From the NCBI GenBank assembly GCA_000244995.1, contig CM001438.1, forward strand, positions 3,062,090 through 3,126,089: a stretch of DNA of 64,000 nucleotides. Reading direction: 5' to 3'. The notes below the pieces were generated by a model. The model was not told the DNA's origin, ran no database searches, and was given only the letters and a program-made list of their open reading frames with translations. The stretch is from Burkholderiales bacterium JOSHI_001 (GTDB taxonomy: Bacteria; Pseudomonadota; Gammaproteobacteria; Burkholderiales; Burkholderiaceae_C). This document shows positions 36,012 through 45,627 of the stretch, in pieces (positions within the stretch are counted from its first letter, which is position 1; every line of letters begins with the position of its first letter). The position numbers and the translations under genes are program-made.

Positions 36012-36930
36012 CCCGCACCTCGGGCGGCGTGCCGCCGCCACCCCGCACCACGCCGCGCAGCGGCGCCACGTCGCCGTAGTCCCGGCCCCAGGCGAGCGTG
36101 ACATGGTCGGAACCCACCGGCATGTCGTTGGTGGGGTCCAGCGCCACCCAGCCCGACAGCGGGCACCACAGCTCGAACCAGGCGTGGGACGCGTCCGCGC
36201 CCAGCAGCCGCGCCTGCCCCGGCGGCGGCTGGGTCAGCAGGTAGCCGCTGACGTAGCGTGCCGCCAGCCCCTGGGTTCGCAGCACCGCGATGGCGATGTG
36301 GGCGAAGTCCTGGCAGACCCCTTCACGCTGGGCCAGCGCGTCGGCGGCATGGGTGGCCACGTCGGTGCTGGCGGGTTCGTAGCGCATCTGGCGATGGACA
36401 TGGCGGTTCAGGTCCAGCGCGGCTTCCAGCAGCGGCCGGTTGGGCGAAAACAGCTCGCCCGCGAAGCGCGCAAATTCCGACGCCGCGGGCGCATAGGGCG
36501 AGCCGAGCGCAAATTCGCAGGCCTCGGGCAGCGCGGCGCCGGCGCGGTAGCGCAGCTGCGCGGCCACCTGCTCCCAGGGCGGGCTGGCCTGCAGCGCCAG
36601 CGGCGGCAGCGCGCGCAGGTGAGCCTGGAAGCCCGACACCACCTGCAGGTGTTCATGCACCAGCGCATGGCTGAAGCTGTGGCGCCAGTTGCCGAAAGCG
36701 TCCAGGTCCTGGGCCACGCCTTGCGGGCCACCTTCGGGCGCGGGGGTGATGTCCAGTTGCCAGTCGCTGATGCGCTGCCAGGGCGTTTCACGCGGGCGCA
36801 GGTGCGCCACATGGTGCGCCACCTCCACCGGGGTGTCGTAGTCGTAGCGGGTGCTGTGCAGCACGCGCAGCACCCGCACCGGTGCGTCGGCGCCTTCAGG
36901 CGCCGGGGGGCGCGGCAGGCTGGGGTTCAT
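35992..36930 (-). CDS. Stand-alone transglutaminase-like protein (BTLCP-type)
   Basis: A 312-residue protein with an N-terminal transglutaminase-associated domain (HSTRYDYDTPVEVAHHVAHL) and the core triad C206 in GVCQDFAH, H249 in ASHAWFELW and D265 in GWVALDPTND. There is no signal peptide or helix, so it should act in the cytoplasm. Family members are predicted peptidases or amidases. It is the last gene of the six-gene minus-strand operon, 10 bases after the ATP-grasp/alpha-E fusion. The C-terminus is unremarkable. ATG at 36930 chosen; a longer frame of 17 codons upstream is unlikely. Confidence 0.88.
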   Translation of the reverse strand: MNPSLPRPPAPEGADAPVRVLRVLHSTRYDYDTPVEVAHHVAHLRPRETPWQRISDWQLDITPAPEGGPQGVAQDLDAFGNWRHSFSHALVHEHLQVVSGFQAHLRALPPLALQASPPWEQVAAQLRYRAGAALPEACEFALGSPYAPAASEFARFAGELFSPNRPLLEAALDLNRHVHRQMRYEPASTDVATHAADALAQREGVCQDFAHIAIAVLRTQGLAARYVSGYLLTQPPPGQARLLGADASHAWFELWCPLSGWVALDPTNDMPVGSDHVTLAWGRDYGDVAPLRGVVRGGGGTPPEVRVTVLPV

Positions 36931-36940
36931 GCGCCGGCCC

Positions 36941-39637
36941 TCATTGCCAGACCGAACGGTCGGCCTGCGTGACGTGCGCAAACAGCCGCAGGCCGATGGC
37001 GTCCGACAGGTCGCGCGCCGCCGCGCAGGTGTCCTGCAGCGCGTGTTCCAGCGCGGCGTGCCGGCCGCCTTCGTCCACGCTGCCCAGGCTTTCCAGCGAC
37101 CACTGTTCGGGTGCCGGCAGCGCGTCGGTCACGCCCTTCACCCAGGCGGCTTCGTGGCGCGCCAGCTTGCGCAAGCGGTCGCGCAGGGTGCGCGCCACCC
37201 AGGCCAGCGAGCGCGGGTTGTCGGTGTCCAGCACCAGCAGGTGGACCAGCGGCAGCATCTCGCGCCGGGCCTGGAACTGGGCGCGGTAGGTGATCAGGCT
37301 GTCGAACAGGCCGAGCAGCAGCGCAAAGCCTTCGTCGCTGCGGTGCACGCCGGCCTGCAGGCCGGTGTAGAGCGCGTGCGCCAGCATGTCCAGGCGCTCG
37401 ATCTGGCGGCCCACCGACAGCAGGCGCCAGCCGTCGTCGCGGGTCATGCGGTCGGTCTGCGCGCCGGTGATAGCGGCCAGGTGCGTGGCCGCGCGCGCCA
37501 GCACGCCCACCACGTCGGCGCTGGCCCAGGGCCGCGCGGCCAGGCCGGCGCCGCCCACCACCTCGGCCAGGCGCTGCTCGAAATGGTCGTCCACCTCCTG
37601 GATCAGCTTCCAGTGCTCGGGCGACAAGCGCTCGCGCAGCGCCTGCGCGCACTGGCGCAGGGAACGCAGGTTGAAGCCCACGCTGGCGGTGCCGTCGGCG
37701 GTTTCGGACAGGGCATGCACCAGCGCCCGCTCGAACACCCGGGCCGATTGCGGTGAGCCCGCGGGGTCGGGCACGCCCTCGCCCACCAGGCCATGCCAGC
37801 GCGACAGCGTGCCCAGCCAGGCCCGCACATCGCTGGGCGCGGCGGCCAGGCCTTCCAGCACCACGCGGGCCAGGCGCACGCTGTTTTCAGCCCGTTCGGT
37901 GTAGCGGCCCAGCCAGAACAGGTTCTCGGCCGCGCGGCTGGTGACGGTGCGGTGCCAGCCCTGCAGTTCCTGCACCGTCAGCGGCTGCGGCAGCAGGCTG
38001 CGCTTGTCCACCTCGCCGCGCGCCACCACCCAGGTGTCGGCGCTGGCGCTGCCGTGCTGCATGGACAGCCAGGGGTCGTGCGCGCCGTCGCGGCGCGCAG
38101 CCACGCGGGTCAGCCCGCCGGGCAGCACGCGCCAGCCCACCTGGCCTTCTTCGTCCACATGCGCCAGCGCGAAGACGCGCAGCACCGCCGGCCGTGGCTC
38201 CAGCGCGCCATGGTCCCAGCACGGGGTTTCCGACGGCCGCACCCGCGCCTGCAGGGTGAAGGCCGCCGGGTCGGCGTCGATGCGGGCGGCCAGCGCCGCG
38301 CGTTCGTTCTGGTCCAGGTCGGCGGCCACCAGGGGCTCGAAGCCCTGGGTGTTGGACCCGGTCGGGAAGGTGGGCGCCACCACGAATTCAGCCAGCCGCG
38401 TGCGCTGGGCCTGCCAGACCGAGGCTTCGCCGCACCACCAATGGGTGGACGCGGGCAGCAGCAGCTCTTCACCCAGCAGCTTGCGCGAGACGGCCGGCCA
38501 GAAGGCGGCCAGGCCGGGGCTTTCCAGGAAACCGGCACCGGGCGCATTGGCCACCACCACCTCGCCGGCGCGCAGGGCCTGCAGCAAGCCGGGCACGCCG
38601 AGCGCCGATTCGGCGCGCAACTCCAGCGGGTCCAGCCATTCGTCGTCCACCCGCCGCATCAGCACGTGCACGCGCTCCAGGCCATGCAAGGTTTTCAGGT
38701 ACAGGCGGTTGCCGCGCACCGTCAGGTCACCCGCCTCCACCAGCGTGATGCCCAGGTAGCGGGCCAGGAAGACCTGCTCGAAGTAGGTTTCATGCAGGGG
38801 CCCGGGCGTCAGCAGGGCCACGCGCGAGCGTTCACCGGCCGGCGACAGCCGCAGCAGACCGTCCAGCAGCGCCTGGAAGGACGCCGCCAGGCGCTGCACC
38901 CTCAGCGCGCTGAAGGCTTCGTTGAACTGCGGCGCCACCACCAGGCGGTTTTCCAGCAGGTAGCCCAGGCCGGACGGCGCTTGCACCCGCTGCGCCAGCA
39001 CCCACCAGCGGCCGTCGGGCCCGCGCGCCAGGTCGAAGGCCGCGTGGTGCAGGTGGACGCCGCCCAGGGGCACGATGCCATGCGCCGGCCGCAGGTACTG
39101 CGGGTGCGCGAACACCAGCGACGGTGGCAGCAGCGCCTTCTTCAGCAGGGTCTGCGGGCCGTACACATCGGCCAGCGTGGCGTTGAGCAGACGCGCGCGC
39201 TGGACCACGCCGGCTTCGATGTCGGCCCATTCGTCAGCGCCCAGCAGGAAGGGCAAGGTCTGCAGCGGCCAGGCCCGGGTCGGCGCCGCGGCGCTGGGGT
39301 CGGCATGCACGTTGTAGGTGGCGCCATCTTCTCGCACACGGCGCTGGATGCGCGCCTCGCGCGCGCCCAGGTCGGCCCAGCCACCGACACCCAGGGCCCC
39401 GAAAAAGTTCAGCCACAGCTGTGCCAGCGCGCCGCCCCGGCCGCCGGGGGCGGCGCGCAGTTCGTCGTGGCTGTCTGCGCTGGCCCAGCGCGCAGCGGCT
39501 GCGGCCTGCGCCTGAGCGTCCTGGGGCGCGGGGGCCTCAGGATCGCCGGGTTGGCTGTGGGGAGTGCCTGTCACCCCCGGATCATGCCTTGTCGGCACCG
39601 AACCCCGGCCGTCATCGGGCCCCAGCAGCATGGCCAT
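36941..39637 (-). CDS. Fusion of a circularly permuted ATP-grasp ligase and an alpha-E domain
   Basis: An 898-residue protein. Residues about 70-545 are a DUF404/DUF407-type circularly permuted ATP-grasp fold (LENRLVVAPQFNE, LVEAGDLTVRGNRLYLK, RRVDDEWLDPLELR, WRVLPGGLTRVA, SADTWVVA). From about 566 an alpha-E (DUF403) helical domain follows (VTSRAAENLFWLGRYTERAE). Such ATP-grasp enzymes are predicted to form amide or peptide bonds and alpha-E is their constant partner of unknown role. The same two modules exist as separate genes upstream in this operon, so this is a second, fused copy. The N-terminal 60 residues are low-complexity. Substrate unknown. Confidence 0.88.
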   Translation of the reverse strand: MAMLLGPDDGRGSVPTRHDPGVTGTPHSQPGDPEAPAPQDAQAQAAAAARWASADSHDELRAAPGGRGGALAQLWLNFFGALGVGGWADLGAREARIQRRVREDGATYNVHADPSAAAPTRAWPLQTLPFLLGADEWADIEAGVVQRARLLNATLADVYGPQTLLKKALLPPSLVFAHPQYLRPAHGIVPLGGVHLHHAAFDLARGPDGRWWVLAQRVQAPSGLGYLLENRLVVAPQFNEAFSALRVQRLAASFQALLDGLLRLSPAGERSRVALLTPGPLHETYFEQVFLARYLGITLVEAGDLTVRGNRLYLKTLHGLERVHVLMRRVDDEWLDPLELRAESALGVPGLLQALRAGEVVVANAPGAGFLESPGLAAFWPAVSRKLLGEELLLPASTHWWCGEASVWQAQRTRLAEFVVAPTFPTGSNTQGFEPLVAADLDQNERAALAARIDADPAAFTLQARVRPSETPCWDHGALEPRPAVLRVFALAHVDEEGQVGWRVLPGGLTRVAARRDGAHDPWLSMQHGSASADTWVVARGEVDKRSLLPQPLTVQELQGWHRTVTSRAAENLFWLGRYTERAENSVRLARVVLEGLAAAPSDVRAWLGTLSRWHGLVGEGVPDPAGSPQSARVFERALVHALSETADGTASVGFNLRSLRQCAQALRERLSPEHWKLIQEVDDHFEQRLAEVVGGAGLAARPWASADVVGVLARAATHLAAITGAQTDRMTRDDGWRLLSVGRQIERLDMLAHALYTGLQAGVHRSDEGFALLLGLFDSLITYRAQFQARREMLPLVHLLVLDTDNPRSLAWVARTLRDRLRKLARHEAAWVKGVTDALPAPEQWSLESLGSVDEGGRHAALEHALQDTCAAARDLSDAIGLRLFAHVTQADRSVWQ

Positions 39638-39660
39638 CCCTCATCGGTGGGGCCTGGTAA

Positions 39661-42600
39661 CTACCGAACCAGCCGCAGATCCAGCGTGAACGGGAATTCC
39701 AGGCTGCGCCGCGCCGGCGCCGGCTGCAACTGCCCGGGTGTGTGGCCCATGCTGAAGAAGCGCGCCAGGCGGCGGCTTTCGGCTTCGTAGGCGTTCACCG
39801 GGAAGGTGTCGTGGCTTCGCCCGCCCGGGTGGGTGACGTGGTACTGGCAGCCGCCGAGCGAGCGTTGGGTCCAGGTGTCCACCAGGTCGAAGGTCAGCGG
39901 CGCGTGGATGCCGATGGTGGGGTGCAGGGCCGACGGCGGCGCCCAGGCGCGAAAGCGCACGCCGGCCACATGTTCACCCACCCGGCCGGTGGGCTGCAGC
40001 GGCAGGGTGATGCCGTTGACGCACACCACGTGGCGCGAATCCACCAGGCCGAGGGCACGCACCTCCACCCGTTCCAGCGACGAATCCACATAGCGCACGG
40101 TGCCGCCGGGTGCTCCTTCTTCGCCCATCACGTGCCAGGGCTCCAGCGCACTGCGCAGCGTGAGGTGCACCCCACGCGCGCTGACCTCGCCCAGCTTGGG
40201 GAAGCGGAACTCGAAGTGCGGCAGGAACCAGGCCGACTCGAAGGCATGGCCGGCGCGGCGCATGTCGTCAATGACGTCGTCGAAATCCATCCACAGGAAG
40301 CTGGGCAGCAGGAAGCGGTCGTGCAGTTCGGTGCCCCAGCGCTGAAGTGGCGCGCGGTAGGGTTCCTTCCAGAAGCGCGCCACCAGCGCGCGCAGCAGCA
40401 GCTGCTGCGCGATGCTCATCTGCGCATGCGGCGGCATTTCAAACGCGCGCAGTTCCAGCAGGCCCAGCCGGCCGGTGGCGGTGTCGGGCGAGTACAGCTT
40501 GTCGATGCAGAACTCGCTGCGGTGGGTGTTGCCGGTGACATCGATCAGGATGTTGCGCAGCGTGCGGTCCACCAGCCAGGGCGGCATTTCCTGGCCGTAG
40601 ATGGCCTTGTTGGCTTCGATCTGCGACAGCGCGATTTCCAGCTCGCGCAGCTGGTCGTTGCGGGCTTCGTCCACGCGCGGCGCCTGGCTGGTGGGGCCGA
40701 GGAACATGCCGCTGAACAGGTAGCTCAAGCTGGGGTGGTTGTGCCAATAGGCCAGCAGGCTGCCCAGCAGGTCGGGCCGGCGCAGGAAGGGGCTGTCGGC
40801 CGGCGTGGCGCCGCCCATCACGAAGTGGTTGCCGCCGCCGGTGCCGGTGTGGCGGCCGTCCAGCATGAACTTTTCGGTGGACAGCCGGCTTTGCCAGGCC
40901 GCGTGGTACAGGAACTCGGTGTGTTCCACCAGTTCGGCCCAGTTGTGCGCCGGGTGGATGTTCACCTCGATCACACCCGGGTCGGGCGTCACCTGCAGGA
41001 TCTTCAGGCGCGGGTCGCGCGGCGGCGGGTAGCCTTCCAGCACGATCTTCACGCCGCGCTCCACCGCGGTGGCTTCCACCGCGGCCAGCAGGTCGAGGTA
41101 GTCCTCCAGATGCTGCAATGGCGGCATGAAGACGTAGAGCACGCCGCTGGCCGTGCCCACCTTCTCGGCCTTGGGGCCGCTGGCGCGGCGCGGGTCGCGC
41201 GCTTCCACCACCAGCGCGGTGCGGGTGATCCACGAGGCCGATTCGAAAGGCTGGGGCGCGCGGTCGGGCGATGCCACCGCGGCGGACGCCGTGGCCGAGC
41301 CATTGCCCTTGCCCGCCGCGGCACCGCCTTCACCCCGGTCGGCCCCCAGCACCATCTGCTGCAGGGCCACGGTGCCGCCCTCGGCAAAGCCGCCACCGGG
41401 CTGGTGCGACGCGTACTGGCCGCGGATGCGCGCGGCCGTCGGCAACGCGCCGCGTGGTGCGAAGGGGTCGGCGTCCAGGTGGTAGGGGAAGTCGGTTTCC
41501 GACACCCAGGGCAGCGAATCCAGCGGCAGGCGGTAGCCCATGGGCGAATCACCCGGGAACAGGTACATGCGCTCGTCGCGGAAGAACCAGGGCCCGCTGA
41601 CCCAGGGGCCGCCCGCCAAGCCGGGGCCGTGTTCCCGGCGAATGGGCAGCACATAGCCCACCTCGGCATCCAACCCCGCCTGGAAGATGCGGCGCAGGCG
41701 GGTGCGTTCGAGTTCGTCTTCCAGCCGCGCGTCAAACGGGTCCACGTTCACCGGCAGGCGGCGTTCACGCCACAGGTAGTACCAGGTGTCTTCGTAGCCG
41801 GTCTGGACGAATTTCTCTTCCACGCCCAGGCGCTGGGTCAGCGCCAGCATGAAGGCCTTGGCGTCCTGCGCCGTGTACTGGTGGGCGTCGCGCTCATCGG
41901 CAAACAGGCTGGGGTCGTGCCAGCAGGGCTGGCCATCGGCGCGCCAGCAGATGCTGAGCGCCCAGCGCGGCAGTTGTTCACCCGGGTACCACTTGCCCTG
42001 GCCGAAGTGCAGGAAGCCGCCCTCGCCGTAGTGGCTGCGCAGGCGCTGCACCAGGTCCTGCGCAAAGATGCGCTTGGTGGGCCCCAGGGCGTCGGTGTTC
42101 CACTCGGCGCCGTCGCGGTCGTCCACGCTCACGAACGTGGGTTCACCGCCCATGGTCAGGCGCACATCGCCGGCCAGCAGTTGTTCGTCCACCTGCTGGC
42201 CCAGGGCCTGGATGGCCGACCACTGGGTGTCGGTGTAGGGCTGGGTGACGCGCGGGCTTTCCCAGACGCGGGTGATGCCCATGTGGTGGCCGAAGCTCAC
42301 CTCGCATTCGTCCACCGCACCGGTCACCGGCGCGGCGCTGCCCGGGGTGGGCGTGCAGGCCAGCGGGATGTGGCCTTCACCGGCCATCAGGCCCGAGGTG
42401 GGGTCCAGGCCCACCCAGCCAGCACCCGGCAGGTAGACCTCGCACCAGGCGTGCAGGTCGGTGAAATCGACCTCGGTGCCGCTGGGGCCGTCCAGGGCCT
42501 TCACGTCGGGCTTCAACTGGATGAGGTAGCCCGACACGAAACGCGCCGCCAGCCCCATGTGGCGCAGCGCCTGCACCATCAGCCAGCCGCTGTCGCGGCA

Positions 42601-43137
42601 ACTGCCCGAGCCCAGCTCCAGGGTCTGCTCGGGCGTCTGCACGCCCGGTTCCATGCGGATGAGGTAGCGGATGTCCTTCTGCAGGCGCTGGTTCAGTGCC
42701 ACCAGGAAGTCGATGGTGCGCTGCTTGGGCAGCGGCACGCTGGCCACGAAGGCCGCCAGGCGCGGCGTGGCGGGCTCCTTCACCAGGTACGGCGCCAGTT
42801 CTTCCTTCAGGCCGGCGTCGTAGGCGAAAGGAAATTCTTCGGCGTAGGGCTCCAGGAAGAAGTCGAAGGGGTTGTAGACCGACATCTCGGCCACCAGGTC
42901 CACCGTCACCTTGAACTCGGTGACCGGGTCCGGGAACACCAGCCGCGCCAGGTAGTTCGAGAAGGGGTCCTGCTGCCAGTTGATGAAATGGCCTTCGGGT
43001 TCGATCTTCAGCGAATAGGCCAGGATGGGCGTGCGGCAGTGGGGTGCCGGGCGCAGCCGAACCACCTGCGGCGACAGGGCCACACGGCGGTCGTAGGTGT
43101 AGTGCGTGACGTGCTTCAGCGCAACGTGGATGGACAC
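39661..43137 (-). CDS. Transglutaminase fused to a DUF2126 domain
   Basis: An 1158-residue protein. Residues 1-260 form a bacterial transglutaminase-like domain with triad C180 in GSGSCRDSGW, H229 in LHAWCEVYL and D245 in GWVGLDPTSG. The long remainder (about 300-1158) is DUF2126, a domain almost always tied to the ATP-grasp/alpha-E modules; visible landmarks include LTMGGEPTFVS, PRWALSICWRADGQP, GGGNHFVMGGATPADSPFLR and YLFSGMFLGPTSQAPR. It starts at GTG 43137 with an AAAGG leader. Gaps to neighbours are 20 and 23 bases. No secretion signal. The Ala/Gly-rich linker near residues 590-630 may be a hinge. Confidence 0.88.
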   Translation of the reverse strand: MSIHVALKHVTHYTYDRRVALSPQVVRLRPAPHCRTPILAYSLKIEPEGHFINWQQDPFSNYLARLVFPDPVTEFKVTVDLVAEMSVYNPFDFFLEPYAEEFPFAYDAGLKEELAPYLVKEPATPRLAAFVASVPLPKQRTIDFLVALNQRLQKDIRYLIRMEPGVQTPEQTLELGSGSCRDSGWLMVQALRHMGLAARFVSGYLIQLKPDVKALDGPSGTEVDFTDLHAWCEVYLPGAGWVGLDPTSGLMAGEGHIPLACTPTPGSAAPVTGAVDECEVSFGHHMGITRVWESPRVTQPYTDTQWSAIQALGQQVDEQLLAGDVRLTMGGEPTFVSVDDRDGAEWNTDALGPTKRIFAQDLVQRLRSHYGEGGFLHFGQGKWYPGEQLPRWALSICWRADGQPCWHDPSLFADERDAHQYTAQDAKAFMLALTQRLGVEEKFVQTGYEDTWYYLWRERRLPVNVDPFDARLEDELERTRLRRIFQAGLDAEVGYVLPIRREHGPGLAGGPWVSGPWFFRDERMYLFPGDSPMGYRLPLDSLPWVSETDFPYHLDADPFAPRGALPTAARIRGQYASHQPGGGFAEGGTVALQQMVLGADRGEGGAAAGKGNGSATASAAVASPDRAPQPFESASWITRTALVVEARDPRRASGPKAEKVGTASGVLYVFMPPLQHLEDYLDLLAAVEATAVERGVKIVLEGYPPPRDPRLKILQVTPDPGVIEVNIHPAHNWAELVEHTEFLYHAAWQSRLSTEKFMLDGRHTGTGGGNHFVMGGATPADSPFLRRPDLLGSLLAYWHNHPSLSYLFSGMFLGPTSQAPRVDEARNDQLRELEIALSQIEANKAIYGQEMPPWLVDRTLRNILIDVTGNTHRSEFCIDKLYSPDTATGRLGLLELRAFEMPPHAQMSIAQQLLLRALVARFWKEPYRAPLQRWGTELHDRFLLPSFLWMDFDDVIDDMRRAGHAFESAWFLPHFEFRFPKLGEVSARGVHLTLRSALEPWHVMGEEGAPGGTVRYVDSSLERVEVRALGLVDSRHVVCVNGITLPLQPTGRVGEHVAGVRFRAWAPPSALHPTIGIHAPLTFDLVDTWTQRSLGGCQYHVTHPGGRSHDTFPVNAYEAESRRLARFFSMGHTPGQLQPAPARRSLEFPFTLDLRLVR

Positions 43138-43157
43138 TTAGGAGCCTTTGGTAGGAA

Positions 43158-44144
43158 TCACGCGGGGACGAGGAAATCGCGGCTGATGCCGGCGCCGATG
43201 TCGTTGACGCGATCGAGGAACTGGGTCAGGTAGGCGTGCAGGCCGGTGGACAGGATTTCATCGATGCGGCCAAAGCGCAAATCGCTTTGCAATCGGCCTG
43301 CACGGCGCAGGGTGTCGCTGCTTTGTTCGTTGGCCACCAGCTTCAGGTTGCCCACCACTTCGTTCATGCAGGCCGCCAGTGAACGCGGCATGTCGGGCCG
43401 CAGGATCAGCAACTCGGCCACCTTCTCCGGCAGGATGACGTTGCGGTAGACCTTGCGGTAGATCTCGAAGCCGGACACCGAACGCAGGATGGCGCTCCAG
43501 TGGTAGAAATCCACCTCGGGCGGGTCGTCCTGGCTGCGCGGGGGCTTGCCGCCGAAGTAGTCGCCGCCCATGGCTTCGTTCACCAAGGCGTGGAATTTCA
43601 CGTCCAGCAGGCGCGCGGTGTTGTCGGCGCGTTCCAGGAAGGTGCCGATGCGGATGAAATGCAGCGCCTCGTCCTGCAGCATGGTGCCCACGGTGACGCC
43701 ACGGCTCAGGTGCGAGCGGAACTTCACCCATTCGAACACCGCGCCGGGGTCGCGCTCGAAGGCGCCTTCGCGCAGCATGCGGTTGAATTCCAGCCAGGTC
43801 TGGTTGGTGGTTTCCCAGACCTCGGTGGTCAGGGTGCCGCGCACCGCGCGGGCGTTCTCGCGCGCCGCGCGCAGGCAGCTCAGGATGCTGGACATGTGGG
43901 TCTCGTCGCGCACCATGAACTGCATGACGTTGCGCGCTTCCACCTTGCCGTGGCGTTCCTTGTAGGCGGCCGTCAGCTCGCTGATGCCCAGCATGCCGCG
44001 CCAGCCTTGCTCGGCGCGGTCGGCGCTCTGCGGCAGCAGCGAGGTCTGGTAGTTGATGTCCAGCATGCGCGCGGTGTTCTCCGCGCGCTCCATGTAGCGA
44101 GCCATCCAGAACAGGTGATCGGCCGTGCGTGACAACATGCTCAT
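43158..44144 (-). CDS. Stand-alone alpha-E (DUF403) domain protein
   Basis: A 328-residue all-helical protein of the alpha-E family, with the family opening SRTADHLFWMARYMERAEN and the repeat-like LRAARENARAVRGTLTTEVW. The function is unknown; genes for it always sit beside circularly permuted ATP-grasp ligases and transglutaminases, so a product-handling or carrier role is likely. It lies 19 bases after the ATP-grasp gene and 20 before the transglutaminase-DUF2126 gene. GAGGGAG precedes the ATG at 44144; an ATG two codons later (44138) is equally possible. Confidence 0.9.
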   Translation of the reverse strand: MSMLSRTADHLFWMARYMERAENTARMLDINYQTSLLPQSADRAEQGWRGMLGISELTAAYKERHGKVEARNVMQFMVRDETHMSSILSCLRAARENARAVRGTLTTEVWETTNQTWLEFNRMLREGAFERDPGAVFEWVKFRSHLSRGVTVGTMLQDEALHFIRIGTFLERADNTARLLDVKFHALVNEAMGGDYFGGKPPRSQDDPPEVDFYHWSAILRSVSGFEIYRKVYRNVILPEKVAELLILRPDMPRSLAACMNEVVGNLKLVANEQSSDTLRRAGRLQSDLRFGRIDEILSTGLHAYLTQFLDRVNDIGAGISRDFLVPA

Positions 44145-44163
44145 GTCTCCCTCATGCTTCCCG

Positions 44164-45627
44164 TCATGCCTCGAGGACCCAGGTGTCCTTGGTGCCGCCG
44201 CCCTGCGACGAATTCACCACCAGCGATCCTTCCTTCAGCGCCACGCGGGTCAGCCCGCCCGGCACCATCTGCACCCCCGACACATCGTTGGAGCGCGACA
44301 GCACGAAGGGCCGCAGGTCGATGTGGCGCGGCGCGATGCCCGACTCCACATAGGTCGGGCAGGTGGACAGCGCCAGCGTGGGCTGCGCGATGTAGTTGCC
44401 GGGGTTGGCCAGCAAGGCGCCGCGGAAGTCCGCGATCTCCTGCCTGGACGCGGCCGGGCCCACCAGCATGCCGTAGCCGCCGGCGCCGTGCACTTCCTTC
44501 ACCACCAGTTCGCCCAGGTGGTCCAGCACGTACTTCAGGTCCTCGGACTCGCGGCACAGGTAGGTGGGCACGTTCTGCAGGATGGGCTTTTCGCCCAGGT
44601 AGAACTCGATCATCTTGGGCACATAGGGGTAGATGGACTTGTCGTCCGCCACGCCGGTGCCCACCGCATTGCACAGGGTGATGTTGCCCTTGCGGTAGAC
44701 GTCCAGCAGCCCGGCGCAGCCCAGCGTGGTGTCGGGGCGGAAGACCGTGGGGTCCAGGAAGTCGTCGTCCAGGCGGCGGTAGATCACGTCCACCCGGCGC
44801 GGGCCCTGGGTGGTGCGCATGTAGACGAAGCCGTCCTTCACGAACAGGTCCTGGCCCTCGACCAGTTCCACGCCCATCTGCTGGGCCAGGAAGGCGTGCT
44901 CGAAGTAGGCGCTGTTGTACATGCCGGGGGTCAGCACCACCACCTGCGGCTCGTTCACCGCGGCCGGGGCCACGGCGCGCAGGGTTTCCAGCAGCAGGTC
45001 GGGGTAGTGGGCCACCGGCTCCACGCGGTGGCGCGCGAACAGTTCGGGGAACAGCCGCATCATCATCTTGCGGTTTTCCAGCATGTAGCTCACGCCGCTG
45101 GGCACGCGCAGGTTGTCTTCCAGCACGTAGTAGGTGCCGCTGCCGTCAGGCTGCGCCGCGCGCACGATGTCGATGCCCGCGATGTGCGAGTAGATGTCGC
45201 CCGCCACGTCCACGCCCATCATCTGCGGGCGGAACTGGGCGTTTTTCAGCACCTGCTCGGACGGCACCACACCGGCCTTCAGGATGGCCTGGTCGTGGTA
45301 GACGTCGTGGATGAAGCGGTTCAGCGCCGTCACCCGCTGGCGCAGGCCGCGCTGCATCCAGGACCATTCGTCGGCCGGAATCACCCGCGGAATGAGGTCG
45401 AAGGGGATCAGGCGCTCGGTGCCCGCGCCATCTTCGTCCTTGGCGCCGTACACCGCGAAGGTGATGCCCACGCGGCGAAAGATCATCTCGGCTTCGTCGC
45501 GCCGCGCGTGCATCAACTCGGCGGGCTGCTCGTTCAGCCAGGCCTGGTATTCGCGGTAATGCTTGCGGATGCCGGGTATGGCGCCGCCGCTGGCCAGCGT
45601 CTGCATCTCGTCAAAGCTGAGTTTCAT
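44164..45627 (-). CDS. Stand-alone circularly permuted ATP-grasp ligase
   Basis: A 487-residue DUF404/DUF407-type ATP-grasp protein. Conserved segments are YYVLEDNLRVPSGVSYMLEN, GVELVEGQDLFV, RRLDDDFLDP, VVKEVHGAGGYGMLVGP (likely nucleotide-binding glycine-rich loop), VPGGLTRVA and GGGTKDTWVLE. The family is predicted to ligate a carboxylate to an amine with ATP. The ATG overlaps the comEC stop by four bases, with GGAGAGAG inside the comEC end as its ribosome site, so it is coupled to comEC translation. It is the unfused counterpart of the N-terminal half of the 898-residue fusion downstream. Confidence 0.9.
   Translation of the reverse strand: MKLSFDEMQTLASGGAIPGIRKHYREYQAWLNEQPAELMHARRDEAEMIFRRVGITFAVYGAKDEDGAGTERLIPFDLIPRVIPADEWSWMQRGLRQRVTALNRFIHDVYHDQAILKAGVVPSEQVLKNAQFRPQMMGVDVAGDIYSHIAGIDIVRAAQPDGSGTYYVLEDNLRVPSGVSYMLENRKMMMRLFPELFARHRVEPVAHYPDLLLETLRAVAPAAVNEPQVVVLTPGMYNSAYFEHAFLAQQMGVELVEGQDLFVKDGFVYMRTTQGPRRVDVIYRRLDDDFLDPTVFRPDTTLGCAGLLDVYRKGNITLCNAVGTGVADDKSIYPYVPKMIEFYLGEKPILQNVPTYLCRESEDLKYVLDHLGELVVKEVHGAGGYGMLVGPAASRQEIADFRGALLANPGNYIAQPTLALSTCPTYVESGIAPRHIDLRPFVLSRSNDVSGVQMVPGGLTRVALKEGSLVVNSSQGGGTKDTWVLEA

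Noticed and set aside
39742-43233. Very long open frame (over 1100 codons) on the plus strand opposite the transglutaminase-DUF2126 gene
   Set aside because: It is the mirror of a real GC-rich gene: composition is His/Gln/Arg/Val-rich with no family motif, while the minus strand shows intact catalytic residues.
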